DNA of 64,000 nucleotides from Kribbella monticola. Lineage in GTDB: Bacteria; Actinomycetota; Actinomycetes; Propionibacteriales; Kribbellaceae. Location: NCBI RefSeq assembly GCF_003261635.1, contig NZ_QFXK01000027.1:310001-374000 (forward strand). Direction: 5' to 3'. The stretch's first letter is position 1. Every line of letters begins with the position of its first letter. Shown in pieces: positions 27,726 through 37,159 of the stretch. Both the position numbers and the translations under genes were made by a program. Below the pieces are notes generated by a model that was not told where the DNA came from, did no database searches, and saw only the letters and a list, made by a program, of their open reading frames with translations.

Positions 27726-27755
27726 ACTCGCGGTGGTGCTAGCACCACCGCGAGT
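27726..27755. promoter_or_regulatory. Perfect 30-bp palindrome between DUF418 and paaA
   Basis: Positions 27726-27740 (ACTCGCGGTGGTGCT) are the exact reverse complement of 27741-27755, with no spacer. It lies 92 bp upstream of the DUF418 start and 163 bp upstream of paaA, between divergent genes. A terminator is unlikely because nothing is transcribed into it from a nearby gene end. A long dyad operator or a cruciform-prone site are the main readings. Confidence 0.8.
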
Positions 27756-27857
27756 CCCGTTCGACGAGGTACTGGAAGCCTCCAGCTCACCGCTACTCCA
27801 GTGGTCACAAAGGTCCGGCCGAGGCCGACAAACCCACCAAAGAGCCGCCTGTCCGCT

Positions 27858-27910
27858 GTTGTGACACTTCTCGTCGATTTGCAGACGAAGTGTCACAACT
27901 GGGCTATGCT
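27858..27910 (+). promoter_or_regulatory. paa operon control region: 13-bp inverted repeat and leaderless-type -10 box
   Basis: GTTGTGACACTTC (27858-27870) and GAAGTGTCACAAC (27887-27899) are perfect complements with a 16-bp spacer, so arm centres are 29 bp apart, nearly three helical turns on one face. TATGCT at 27905-27910 is a good -10 and ends 7 bases before the paaA ATG, predicting a leaderless transcript. The right arm would cover the -35 region, consistent with repression relieved by phenylacetyl-CoA. No paa regulator gene is in the window. Confidence 0.7.
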
Positions 27911-27917
27911 GGCGCTC

Positions 27918-28844
27918 ATGGACAGCTTCCAGGCGACGATCGACGCCGACGGCCGGATCGAGCCGCGCGACGCGATGCCCGAGGGGTACCGCAAGACCTT
28001 GATCCGGCAGATCGCGCAGCACGCCCACTCCGAGATCATCGGCATGCAGCCCGAGGGCAACTGGATCAGCCGCACGCCGTCACTGCGCCGGAAGGCGATC
28101 CTGATGGCCAAGGTGCAGGACGAGGCCGGTCACGGGCTGTACCTGTACGCCGCGGCCGAGACGCTCGGCGTCGACCGGGCCGAGCTGCTCGATCTGCTGC
28201 ACGCCGGCAAGCAGAAGTACTCGAGCATCTTCAACTACCCGACGCTGACCTGGGCCGACATCGGCGCGATCGGCTGGCTGGTCGACGGCGCCGCGATCGT
28301 CAACCAGGTCCCGCTCTGCCGCTGTTCGTACGGGCCGTATGCGCGGGCGATGGTGCGGGTCTGCAAGGAGGAGTCGTTCCACCAGCGGCAGGGGTTCGAG
28401 ATCCTGCACACGCTGTGCAACGGCACCGAGGCGCAAAAGGCGATGGCGCAGGACGCGCTGGACCGCTGGTGGTGGCCGAGTCTGATGATGTTCGGCCCGC
28501 CGGACGCGAGCTCCACCCACTCCGAGCAGTCGATGGCGTGGGGGATCAAGCGGCACAGCAACGACGAGCTCCGGCAGCGGTTCGTGGACATGACCGTCCC
28601 GCAGGCGGACGTGCTCGGCATCCGGGTGCCCGACGACGGGCTGCGGTACGACGAGGAGACCGGGCACTACTCCTTCACCCAGCCGGACTTCACCGAGCTC
28701 TATGAAGTTGTCAAGGGCAACGGCCCGTGCAACGAGCAGCGCCTCGCCCATCGGGTGAAGGCCCACGAGGACGGCGCCTGGGTCCGCGAGGCTGCCGCGG
28801 CGTACGCCGGGAAACAAGCACAGAAGAAGGCGAGTGCCGCATGA
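27918..28844 (+). CDS. paaA: 1,2-phenylacetyl-CoA epoxidase, catalytic subunit PaaA
   Basis: Catalytic diiron subunit that epoxidises the ring of phenylacetyl-CoA (aerobic phenylacetate pathway), 308 residues. Ferritin-like carboxylate/histidine ligand motifs are visible as QDEAGHGLY (E-x-x-H, about residues 70-78) and [12 protein letters not shown] (about 152-163). ATG 27918 gives the standard N-terminus; the in-frame start at 27801 would lie upstream of the operator. It overlaps paaB by 4 bp (ATGA). First gene of paaABCDE. Confidence 0.97.
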   Translation: MDSFQATIDADGRIEPRDAMPEGYRKTLIRQIAQHAHSEIIGMQPEGNWISRTPSLRRKAILMAKVQDEAGHGLYLYAAAETLGVDRAELLDLLHAGKQKYSSIFNYPTLTWADIGAIGWLVDGAAIVNQVPLCRCSYGPYARAMVRVCKEESFHQRQGFEILHTLCNGTEAQKAMAQDALDRWWWPSLMMFGPPDASSTHSEQSMAWGIKRHSNDELRQRFVDMTVPQADVLGIRVPDDGLRYDEETGHYSFTQPDFTELYEVVKGNGPCNEQRLAHRVKAHEDGAWVREAAAAYAGKQAQKKASAA

Positions 28845-29137
28845 GTGGGTCGGGCAGTTTGATCGAGCCGCTGTGGGAGGTCTTCGTCCGGTCCCGCCGG
28901 GGTCTGTCGCACGTGCATGTCGGCAGCCTCCATGCGCCGGACGCGACGATGGCGCTCCGCAATGCCCGCGACGTCTACACCCGCCGCCAGGAAGGGGTGT
29001 CGATCTGGGTCGTGCCCGCGGCCGACATCACCGCCTCCAGCCCGGACGAGAAGGACGAGTTCTTCGATCCGGCCGGCGACAAGGTCTACCGGCACCCGAC
29101 CTTCTACCAGGTGCCAGAGGGCGTGGACCATCTGTGA
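28841..29137 (+). CDS. paaB: 1,2-phenylacetyl-CoA epoxidase subunit PaaB
   Basis: A 98-residue small subunit needed for assembly of the PaaABCE multicomponent oxygenase. Diagnostic sequence: [20 protein letters not shown] near residue 12 and [13 protein letters not shown] near 37, normal PaaB length. Overlaps paaA (ATGA) and paaC (GTGA) by 4 bp each, so stoichiometric coupled translation is expected. Confidence 0.96.
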   Translation: MSGSGSLIEPLWEVFVRSRRGLSHVHVGSLHAPDATMALRNARDVYTRRQEGVSIWVVPAADITASSPDEKDEFFDPAGDKVYRHPTFYQVPEGVDHL

Positions 29138-29874
29138 ACGACCTCTTCACTTACACGCTCCGGTTGGGTGACGATGCGCTGATCGCCGCCCAACGCACCG
29201 CCGAGTGGATCGCCGCCGCGCCGCAGCTCGAGGAAGACGTTGCCCTGGGCAACATCGGACTCGACCAGCTCGGTCAGGCCCGCTCCCTGCTCCAGTACGC
29301 CGGACAGCTCGAAGGCGCGGGCCGGTCGGAGGACGACCTGGCCTACTTCCGCGACGAGCGCGAGTTCACCAACGTGCAGCTGGTCGAGCTGCCCAACGGC
29401 GACTTCGCGGCGACGATGGCCCGCCTGCTGTACTTCGCGACGTACCAGCATCTTCTCTACGAAGAGCTGCGTGGTTGTGCCGACGAGACGCTGGCGGGGG
29501 TGGCGGGCAAGGCCGTCAAGGAGGTTGCGTACCACGTCGATCACGCGACCCAGTGGGTGCTGCGGCTCGGCGACGGTACCGAAGAGAGCCATCGGCGGAT
29601 GCAGGCCGGGCTCGACGCGATGTGGCCCTACACGGCTGAGCTGTTCGCCTCCGATGACCTGGTGCGACGCCTGGACGTGGCGGTCGATCCGTCGACGCTC
29701 GAAGAGGAATGGCTTCGCCGGGTGACGCAGGTGATCGAGGAATCCACCTGCAGCATGCCGACCTCGTCGTACCAGCACTCCGGCGGTCGCCAAGGCCGGC
29801 ATTCGGAGCACCTCGGCTACCTGCTTGCCGAGCTTCAGCACATCGCGCGCTCGCACCCGGGCGCGCAGTGGTGA
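29134..29874 (+). CDS. paaC: 1,2-phenylacetyl-CoA epoxidase, structural subunit PaaC
   Basis: A 246-residue ferritin-like partner that forms the heterodimer core with PaaA but lacks the complete diiron site. Family signatures: LGDDALIAAQRTAEW, EDVALGNIGLDQLGQAR, and KEVAYHVDHATQWVLRLGDG. GTG start inside the paaB stop (GTGA). Its 3' end overlaps paaD by 4 bp. The frame is open far upstream inside paaA, but only this start gives a PaaC N-terminus ([13 protein letters not shown]). Confidence 0.96.
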   Translation: MNDLFTYTLRLGDDALIAAQRTAEWIAAAPQLEEDVALGNIGLDQLGQARSLLQYAGQLEGAGRSEDDLAYFRDEREFTNVQLVELPNGDFAATMARLLYFATYQHLLYEELRGCADETLAGVAGKAVKEVAYHVDHATQWVLRLGDGTEESHRRMQAGLDAMWPYTAELFASDDLVRRLDVAVDPSTLEEEWLRRVTQVIEESTCSMPTSSYQHSGGRQGRHSEHLGYLLAELQHIARSHPGAQW

Positions 29875-30359
29875 CCACGATGCTGACCGACCAAGCGATC
29901 TGGGATGCGGTGGGGGAGGTCGCCGATCCGGAGGTGCCGGTGCTGACGATCGCCGACCTCGGCGTACTGCGTGGCGTCCGTCGCGAGGGCGATCAAGTGG
30001 TCGTGACGATCACCCCGACGTACTCCGGTTGCCCGGCGATGGACCTGATCCGGCACGAGGTCGAGCTCACTCTTCAGGCCCTGCACGTCGACGGCCGGGT
30101 CGAGACGGTGCTGTCGCCGGCCTGGACCACGGACTGGATGAGCGAAGAGGGCAAGGCGAAACTGACGGAGTACGGCATCGCGCCGCCGACCGGAACGCGT
30201 GCTGTCGGTGGGCCGGTGTCGGTCAGCCTGACCATCCGTTGCCCGCTGTGTGGCTCGCCGGACACGACCGAGCTGAGCCGGTTCGGATCCACCTCCTGCA
30301 AGTCACTTTGGCGCTGCAACTCCTGCCGCGAGCCCTTCGATCACTTCAAAGACCTTTGA
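29871..30359 (+). CDS. paaD: 1,2-phenylacetyl-CoA epoxidase maturation protein PaaD
   Basis: A 162-residue DUF59/MIP18-type protein, thought to help deliver iron or iron-sulfur centres to the epoxidase. The N-terminal DUF59 domain (VADPEVPVLTIADLGVLRGV, then TPTYSGCPAMDLI with the conserved Cys) is followed by a C-terminal zinc ribbon: CPLCGSPDT and CNSCREPF. GTG 29871 overlaps the paaC stop; another GTG is one codon earlier. 25 bp separate it from paaE. Confidence 0.95.
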   Translation: MTTMLTDQAIWDAVGEVADPEVPVLTIADLGVLRGVRREGDQVVVTITPTYSGCPAMDLIRHEVELTLQALHVDGRVETVLSPAWTTDWMSEEGKAKLTEYGIAPPTGTRAVGGPVSVSLTIRCPLCGSPDTTELSRFGSTSCKSLWRCNSCREPFDHFKDL

Positions 30360-30384
30360 GAAGCCAACAGAGCAAGGCGATCTG

Positions 30385-31467
30385 ATGACGACGATGACCC
30401 GCCGCCGGGCGACCTTCCATCCGTTGAAGGTCAAGGCGATCGACGCGATCACCGACGAGTCGGTCGCGATCACCTTCGAGGTGCCGGACGACCTCGCCGC
30501 GGAGTACGAGTTCAGTGCGGGGCAGCACCTCACGGTCCGTCGTGCCGGTGACGAAGTACGCCGCAGCTACTCGATCTGCTCGCCCGCGGGATCCGGCGTA
30601 CTGCGGATCGCCGTGAAGCGCATCCCGGGTGGCGAGTTCTCCTCGTACGCCGCGAACGAGCTCAAGCCGGGTGACACCATCGAGGTGATGACGCCGCTCG
30701 GCCGCTTCGGGACGGAGCTCGATCCGGCGAACGCGAAGCACTATGCGTTCATCGCCGCAGGCAGCGGGATCACTCCGGTGCTGTCGCTGGTCGCCACCAC
30801 CCTCGCGGTCGAGCCGGAGAGCCGGGTCACCTTGCTCTACGGGAACCGTACGGCGGGCTCGGTGATGTTCGCGGACGAGTTGGCCGACCTCAAGGACGTG
30901 TACGCCGAACGCCTGCACCTGGTGCACGTGTTGTCGCGCGAGTCGACCGAGGTCGAGCTGTTCAGCGGCCGGATCGATCGCGAGCGGCTGGGCCGGATGA
31001 TCGACGTCTTGCTGCCGGTGAAGTCGGTCGACGAATGGTTCCTCTGCGGTCCGTACGCGATGGTGGTCGGCGCGCAGGAACTCCTGCTGGAGCAGGGCGT
31101 TCCGCGCGAGACGGTGCACGCGGAGTTGTTCCACGTCGGCGACGAGGCACCCACAGCGCGCGTCGAGGAGACCACGATCGACGAGGACGCCGCCGAGGTG
31201 ACGGTCATCCTCGACGGGCGGCGGTCGACCTTCCCGCTCGGCGAGCACGCGAAGGCGGTGCTGGACGCGACGCTCGCCGTACGGTCTGATGCTCCGTTTG
31301 CCTGCAAGGGCGGCGTGTGCGGCACCTGCCGCGCGAAGGTGGTCGAAGGCTCGGTCCGGATGGACACCAACTGGGCGCTCGAGCCGGATGAGATCCGGGC
31401 CGGCTACGTCCTCACCTGCCAGTCCCACCCGACCAGCGAGAAGGTCACCCTCGACTTCGACGCCTGA
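30385..31467 (+). CDS. paaE: 1,2-phenylacetyl-CoA epoxidase, reductase subunit PaaE
   Basis: The 360-residue NADPH-dependent electron donor of the epoxidase. FAD-binding barrel with RRSYSICS (about residues 53-60), NAD-binding domain beginning FIAAGSGITPVLS (about 122-134), and a C-terminal plant-type [2Fe-2S] ferredoxin domain with CKGGVCGTCRAKV and a later Cys in LTCQSHP. Normal length. Last gene of the operon in this window; no ring-opening or beta-oxidation genes (paaG, Z, H, J, K) are nearby. Its last three codons are the first unit of a short repeat array that merges into the terminator. Confidence 0.97.
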   Translation: MTTMTRRRATFHPLKVKAIDAITDESVAITFEVPDDLAAEYEFSAGQHLTVRRAGDEVRRSYSICSPAGSGVLRIAVKRIPGGEFSSYAANELKPGDTIEVMTPLGRFGTELDPANAKHYAFIAAGSGITPVLSLVATTLAVEPESRVTLLYGNRTAGSVMFADELADLKDVYAERLHLVHVLSRESTEVELFSGRIDRERLGRMIDVLLPVKSVDEWFLCGPYAMVVGAQELLLEQGVPRETVHAELFHVGDEAPTARVEETTIDEDAAEVTVILDGRRSTFPLGEHAKAVLDATLAVRSDAPFACKGGVCGTCRAKVVEGSVRMDTNWALEPDEIRAGYVLTCQSHPTSEKVTLDFDA

Positions 31468-31514
31468 CGTACTTCGGCGCCTGAAGTATTTCGCGAGGCC
31501 TGACGTCCTTCGGG
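31456..31514 (+). repeat. Stop-anchored tandem repeat C (3.4 units of 17-19 bp)
   Basis: Units TTCGACGCCTGACGTAC (31456), TTCGGCGCCTGAAGTAT (31473) and a 19-bp version (31490), then a partial TTCGGG at 31509 that forms the base of the terminator. The first unit is the paaE C-terminal Phe-Asp-Ala-stop. Each full unit retains CCTGA. Confidence 0.75.
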
Positions 31515-31550
31515 CCCGGATCCCCGCGGTGGTGGGGATCCAGGCCCGAA
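31509..31550. terminator. Bidirectional hairpin between convergent paaE and metalloprotease genes
   Basis: Arms 31509-31525 and 31534-31550 pair over 17 positions with one mismatch (TTCGGGCC-C-GGATCCCC against its complement) around an 8-nt loop. It lies 41 bp after the paaE stop and 4 bp after the metalloprotease stop on the other strand, so it can terminate both. Confidence 0.85.
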
Positions 31551-31554
31551 GCGA

Positions 31555-32709
31555 TCAGGCAACGATGACGGGCAGCTCGGCCTCGAAGAGGTTCGCGAAG
31601 GTGAGGCTGGGCAGGATGTGGCCCTGGTCGGGTGAGTTCTGCACGACGCTGTAGCCCCAGTCGGCCGCCCTGAGGCGCTGGGCGTGCGTGCCGTGGTGGC
31701 TCGGGTTGGTGAAGCCGCAGTCGCCGAGCTGGAAGAAGACCTGGTCGAACTGCTGGATCCGCTTGTACTGCAGCGCATCCCCACGAGCATGGGTGAGGAA
31801 GTAGGCCGCGAACGAGTCGGCCATCAGCTCGGTCCGCCGGCTCGCCTCCGGCCCGGTCAGGTCGCTCTGGAAGAGATTGCGCTGGAACTGCACGTGGTGT
31901 CCGTACTCGTGCGCCAGGATCGCCTGAGCGGTGACGTCGGAGTACCCGATCGCCTTGAAGGCCTCCAGGACGCCGTCGCCCATCACGATCATCTTCGGGA
32001 TGACGAAGCCGGGAATGACCGTGCCCGGGTAGGCGAACGCGTTGAAGCTGAAGTACGGGTGGTTGCCGTGGTCGAACTTCTCCTGGTTCATCGCGGTGAC
32101 CACCTCGGTCGCCAGGGCCGTCGCGGTGGCCGCGGGGAAACCGTAGGCGACGTTGAAGAGCCGGAACATCCGGGCCTGGTCGGTCAGCATGGTGCCCTTC
32201 ATCGGCTCCAGCCGGATGCCGGCCGGGTCGATGTCCCAGAACCGGCCGAGGTCGCGGAACGTGTGGTTGACGTCGGTGTTGAACTCACCGCTGAGGCCGA
32301 AGTTTGAGCCCGCGTCCTGCGGCCACAGCAGTACGTCGAGCAGCAGCGGCTGGAAGCTGTTGATGGCGTCGGCGAGTTGCAGGTCGGCAGCGGTCCAGTC
32401 GGACCGCTGTGCCGCAGCCCAGTCCCGGACCGGGGTGGAGGGGTTGCACGCGGTAGGAATGACGGCCGCACTGAGGTCGTCGTCGATCGCGACCTGGGCC
32501 TGGACCTTGGCGGCCAGAGTCGACCCGTCTGTCGGCCGTAGTGCGTTGAGCTTCGCGGCAAGTGCGCTGGTCTGCTCGGGCGACAGAGTCTGTACGGCGG
32601 CCGGCGCCGCGGCGACGGAACTGACCGAGGCCTGGGCCGCGGTGACCGCGGGACCGCCGGCCAGCACGAGGGTGAGCAGGATCGCCGACCCTGCAAGGGA
32701 CTTCTTCAT
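31555..32709 (-). CDS. Secreted HExxH zinc metalloprotease-like protein
   Basis: A 384-residue exported protein. The signal peptide is MKKSLAGSAILLTLVLAGG with an alanine-rich cleavage zone near residues 24-30. The zinc motif HEYGHHVQF lies near residue 266 and the downstream ELMADSFAAYF (about 296) gives the glutamate/aspartate ligand, an arrangement like neutral zinc metallopeptidases of the YpfJ type. Two cysteines (TACNPS and GDCGF) may form a disulfide. Substrate unknown. Divergent from a YdjM-like gene across 248 bp that hold no obvious palindrome. Confidence 0.8.
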   Translation of the reverse strand: MKKSLAGSAILLTLVLAGGPAVTAAQASVSSVAAAPAAVQTLSPEQTSALAAKLNALRPTDGSTLAAKVQAQVAIDDDLSAAVIPTACNPSTPVRDWAAAQRSDWTAADLQLADAINSFQPLLLDVLLWPQDAGSNFGLSGEFNTDVNHTFRDLGRFWDIDPAGIRLEPMKGTMLTDQARMFRLFNVAYGFPAATATALATEVVTAMNQEKFDHGNHPYFSFNAFAYPGTVIPGFVIPKMIVMGDGVLEAFKAIGYSDVTAQAILAHEYGHHVQFQRNLFQSDLTGPEASRRTELMADSFAAYFLTHARGDALQYKRIQQFDQVFFQLGDCGFTNPSHHGTHAQRLRAADWGYSVVQNSPDQGHILPSLTFANLFEAELPVIVA

Positions 32710-32957
32710 AGCTCTCCTAAGACTTCGCCGGGACGGCGGTGGAGTGGATTGCCCTCAGTATTGGCCGCGGTGACGCGGGTAGTACCGGATCGAACCTGTC
32801 GGAATCCGGCATGGCGGAAAGCTGACGCCCCGGCCCGTACCGCGAGCTTCGGTGCAGGTCGTCGAGGTCAGGACGCCCGCTCCGTGTGGCTTCCCGGAAC
32901 TGTCGGTGATCGCTGGAAGAATCGGCGGCTCACGAGTGATGGGGGTGGGGCGCCGTG

Positions 32958-33791
32958 ATGGGGCGTTCGCATGCGTTGTCCGGTTGGTGTGCGGGACTGG
33001 CGGTGGCGCCGCTGGTCGGCCTGACCTCGGTGGCCGAGGTGGTGCCGTTCGCCGCCGCGACGGCCGGCTATGCGTTGTTGCCCGACCTCGACCACCCGGG
33101 CGCGAAGGCTTCGCGGTTGCTCGGGCCGATCACGCGCATCGTCTCCGGGGCTTTGCGGACCTTCTCCGGGATTCTCTACAACGTCACGAAGGGACCGCGC
33201 GACGAGGAGGGCACCGGCAAGCACCGGCACGCCACCCACACCGTTGCGGCTGCGCTGTTGCTCGGCTTCCTCGCCGCGGGCGCGGGGGAGCGGGGTGGGA
33301 AGTGGGCGGTGCTCGCCATTGCCGTGACCGGTCTCGTGCTGGCTGCTGATGTGCTCGGCGACTGGATCGTGCTCGCCGCTCTCGGCGCGGCCGGTTGGTC
33401 AGTGGTCAACGCTGTCCTGCCGGATGCCGCGGCCGAAGCACTACCCGGTACTACGGCGGCCGAAGCTTTGCAGGCCGGGCTCGCCGGGATCGGCAGCTGG
33501 ATCGGCGTCGCCGTCGCGCTCGGTATGTTCGTGCACTGCCTCGGCGACAGCCTCACCCGCTCGGGCTGCCCGTGGCTGTGGCCTGTCCCCATCCGCGGCG
33601 AGACCTGGTACGAGATACGTCTCCCACGTCATCTCCGCTTCCGCACCGGCGGCTGGGTGGAGAACCTGCTGATCGCCCCGGCTCTCGTCATCGGCGGCGT
33701 CCTGCTCCTCCCCGGCGCCTGGGCGACCCTGACCAACCTCGCCGCCGCGATCTGGTCCACCACGTCGATCTGGATCGCCGGCGGGGCGTAG
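32958..33791 (+). CDS. YdjM/LexA-binding-type metal-dependent membrane hydrolase
   Basis: A 277-residue member of the DUF457/YdjM family (PF04307). It opens with the characteristic MGRSHALSGWCAG (metal-binding HALSG). DLDHPGAKAS (about residues 42-51), HRHATHT (about 94) and the HCLGDSLTRSGCPW motif (about 192-205) supply His/Asp residues. Four to five membrane segments. The biochemical role of the family is poorly known. ATG 32958 is one codon after an alternative GTG. Convergent with the next gene, only 6 bp apart. Confidence 0.82.
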   Translation: MGRSHALSGWCAGLAVAPLVGLTSVAEVVPFAAATAGYALLPDLDHPGAKASRLLGPITRIVSGALRTFSGILYNVTKGPRDEEGTGKHRHATHTVAAALLLGFLAAGAGERGGKWAVLAIAVTGLVLAADVLGDWIVLAALGAAGWSVVNAVLPDAAAEALPGTTAAEALQAGLAGIGSWIGVAVALGMFVHCLGDSLTRSGCPWLWPVPIRGETWYEIRLPRHLRFRTGGWVENLLIAPALVIGGVLLLPGAWATLTNLAAAIWSTTSIWIAGGA

Positions 33792-33797
33792 TACAGG

Positions 33798-34307
33798 TCA
33801 GTAATCCTGCGGGCGGCCGAGCAGGTACGACGGGTGGCCGGCCGATTCGAGCGCGGCGGCGAAGCGTTGCTGGTTGCGGCGGCTCGGCCACACCTCCCAT
33901 GCGACCAGTGGCAACGCCAGGACTGCGCCGATGAGGACGATCCAATAGCTGTCGACGACGAAGGCGATCGCGATCGAGACCAGGAAGACCGCCTCGCACA
34001 GCGCGAACCGGACGAAGGTCGACGAGGTGAACTTCTGCCACGACTCCCTCTCGATCTCGGCCGGTTGCCCACCAGGTGGCAACGCGAGCGCGCGGAAGCC
34101 GGCGAGTTCGCAGAAGCTGTAAGCGGCCACGGCGAGGGCGACGACGACGAGCGGCGCCCAGCCGCCCGGGAAATCTCCGATGCCGTCGCCGGCGAGCACG
34201 AACCACATCACCAGCGTGATCATCGGGATCGCCGCGATCATCGCGGCGACGACCATCGTCAGGCCGGCAGCGGCCGCGGGTTTGGGGGCAGTCATCGGTG
34301 TGGACAC
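33798..34307 (-). CDS. Four-helix membrane protein, unknown function
   Basis: A 169-residue protein with four predicted membrane helices: two N-terminal (about residues 15-40 and 50-75) and two central (about 100-118 and 122-142). It ends with a polar tail RRNQQRFAAALESAGHPSYLLGRPQDY. No recognisable domain. Composition and spacing resemble small actinobacterial integral membrane proteins. It may share the regulatory region with dapA, from which it is divergent (233 bp). Confidence 0.72.
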   Translation of the reverse strand: MSTPMTAPKPAAAAGLTMVVAAMIAAIPMITLVMWFVLAGDGIGDFPGGWAPLVVVALAVAAYSFCELAGFRALALPPGGQPAEIERESWQKFTSSTFVRFALCEAVFLVSIAIAFVVDSYWIVLIGAVLALPLVAWEVWPSRRNQQRFAAALESAGHPSYLLGRPQDY

Positions 34308-34456
34308 GGCCGAACGCTAGCCGTTCGCGGTGCCATCGCTCACCAGAATCAACACAAAGTAGCCAGATCGCGACCGAAGGTGATTACAGAAAGTTTTTCT
34401 GACTTTTTTGGTGGAAGCTGTAACGACTCCTGGGGCCGCCACGATAGGACGAGTGA

Positions 34457-34498
34457 GCCTGGTAGCTGCCCGGACCCCCGAGCGGACAGCTACCAGGC
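34457..34498. promoter_or_regulatory. Perfect 12-bp inverted repeat upstream of dapA
   Basis: GCCTGGTAGCTG (34457-34468) pairs perfectly with CAGCTACCAGGC (34487-34498), loop 18 nt, C-rich. It lies 42-84 bp before the dapA start and just upstream of the predicted -10 box, so it is more likely an operator or activator site than a leader attenuator. A weak CAGAAA/TTTCTG hairpin with a T6 run is at 34387-34408. Confidence 0.55.
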
Positions 34499-34527
34499 CT
34501 ACTCATTTCTCGAAGCGTGTGGAGCGG

Positions 34528-34533
34528 TAATCT
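34528..34533 (+). promoter_or_regulatory. Candidate -10 box for a leaderless dapA mRNA
   Basis: TAATCT at 34528-34533 ends 7 bases before the ATG of dapA and the intervening bases contain no ribosome site. Start of transcription would coincide with the start codon. The -35 region is not convincing. Confidence 0.45.
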
Positions 34534-34540
34534 GAGCCCC

Positions 34541-35451
34541 ATGTCTTCAAGCGCATCCTCCGCCTCGCAGGCGCTGCCTTTCGGCCGGTTGACCACGGCG
34601 ATGATCACCCCGTTCAGCCCCGACGGCTCGCTCGATCTGGAGGCAGCGCAGAAGGTCGCGACCCAGCTGGTCGACCAGGGCAACGACGCGCTGATCATCA
34701 ACGGGACCACCGGCGAGGCGCCGACCACGACCGACGCCGAGAAGGTCGAGCTGGTCAAGGTGGTGCTGGCGGCGATCGGTGACCGCGCCAAGGTCGTCGC
34801 CGGGGTCGGCTCCAACAACACCGCGCACAGTGTCGAGTCGGCGAAGGCTGCCGAGGCCGCCGGTGCGCACGGGTTGCTCGTCGTCACGCCGTACTACAAC
34901 AAGCCGCCGCAGGAAGGCATCAAGGCTCACTTCACGCAGGTCGCCGACGCGACCGGGCTGCCCGTGCTGGTGTACGACATTCCCGGCCGGGCCGGCGTGC
35001 CGATCCAGACCGAGACGCTGCTCGCGCTCGCCGAGCACCCGCGGATCGTCGCGGTGAAGGACGCCAAGGGCGATGTCGCCGCGACCACCAAGGTGCTGGC
35101 CAACTCCGACCTCTTCTACTACTGCGGAGCCGACGAGCTGAATCTCGCCTGGCTCGCGATGGGTGCGGTCGGGATCGCGAGCGTGGTCGCCCACGTCGCC
35201 TCCGAGCCGTACCGCGAACTGATCGACGCGGTCGTGCGCGGCGACCTGACCACCGCGCGAACCATCGATCGACGGCTGGTGCCCGCCGTCGAGGCGATCA
35301 TGACCAGGACCCAGGGCGCCATCATGGTGAAGGCCGCGCTCAAGCTGGCCGGTGTCATCGAGCACGCGACCGTCCGGTCGCCGCTGGTCGAGGCGACGGC
35401 CGGGCAGGTCGACGCCCTCACCACCGACCTCAAGACGGCAGGACTGATTGC

Positions 35452-35455
<4 letters not shown>
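34541..35455 (+). CDS. dapA: 4-hydroxy-tetrahydrodipicolinate synthase (DapA)
   Basis: Condenses pyruvate and aspartate semialdehyde, the committed step to diaminopimelate and lysine. 304 residues, TIM barrel. Signatures: LIINGTTGEAPTTT (GTTGE, residues about 46-50), TPYYNKPPQEG with the proton-relay Tyr, YDIPGRAG, and the Schiff-base Lys in IVAVKDAKGD. ATG 34541. Overlaps rnj (ATGA) by 4 bp; the dapA-rnj pair is a common actinobacterial arrangement. Confidence 0.97.
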
Positions 35456-37146
<1,691 letters not shown>

Positions 37147-37159
37147 GGAGACAGTGGGC

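Noticed and set aside
34387-34408. Rho-independent terminator upstream of dapA (CAGAAA/TTTCTG hairpin with T6)
   Set aside because: The stem is only six weak pairs and no gene reads into it on the plus strand; mentioned but not called.
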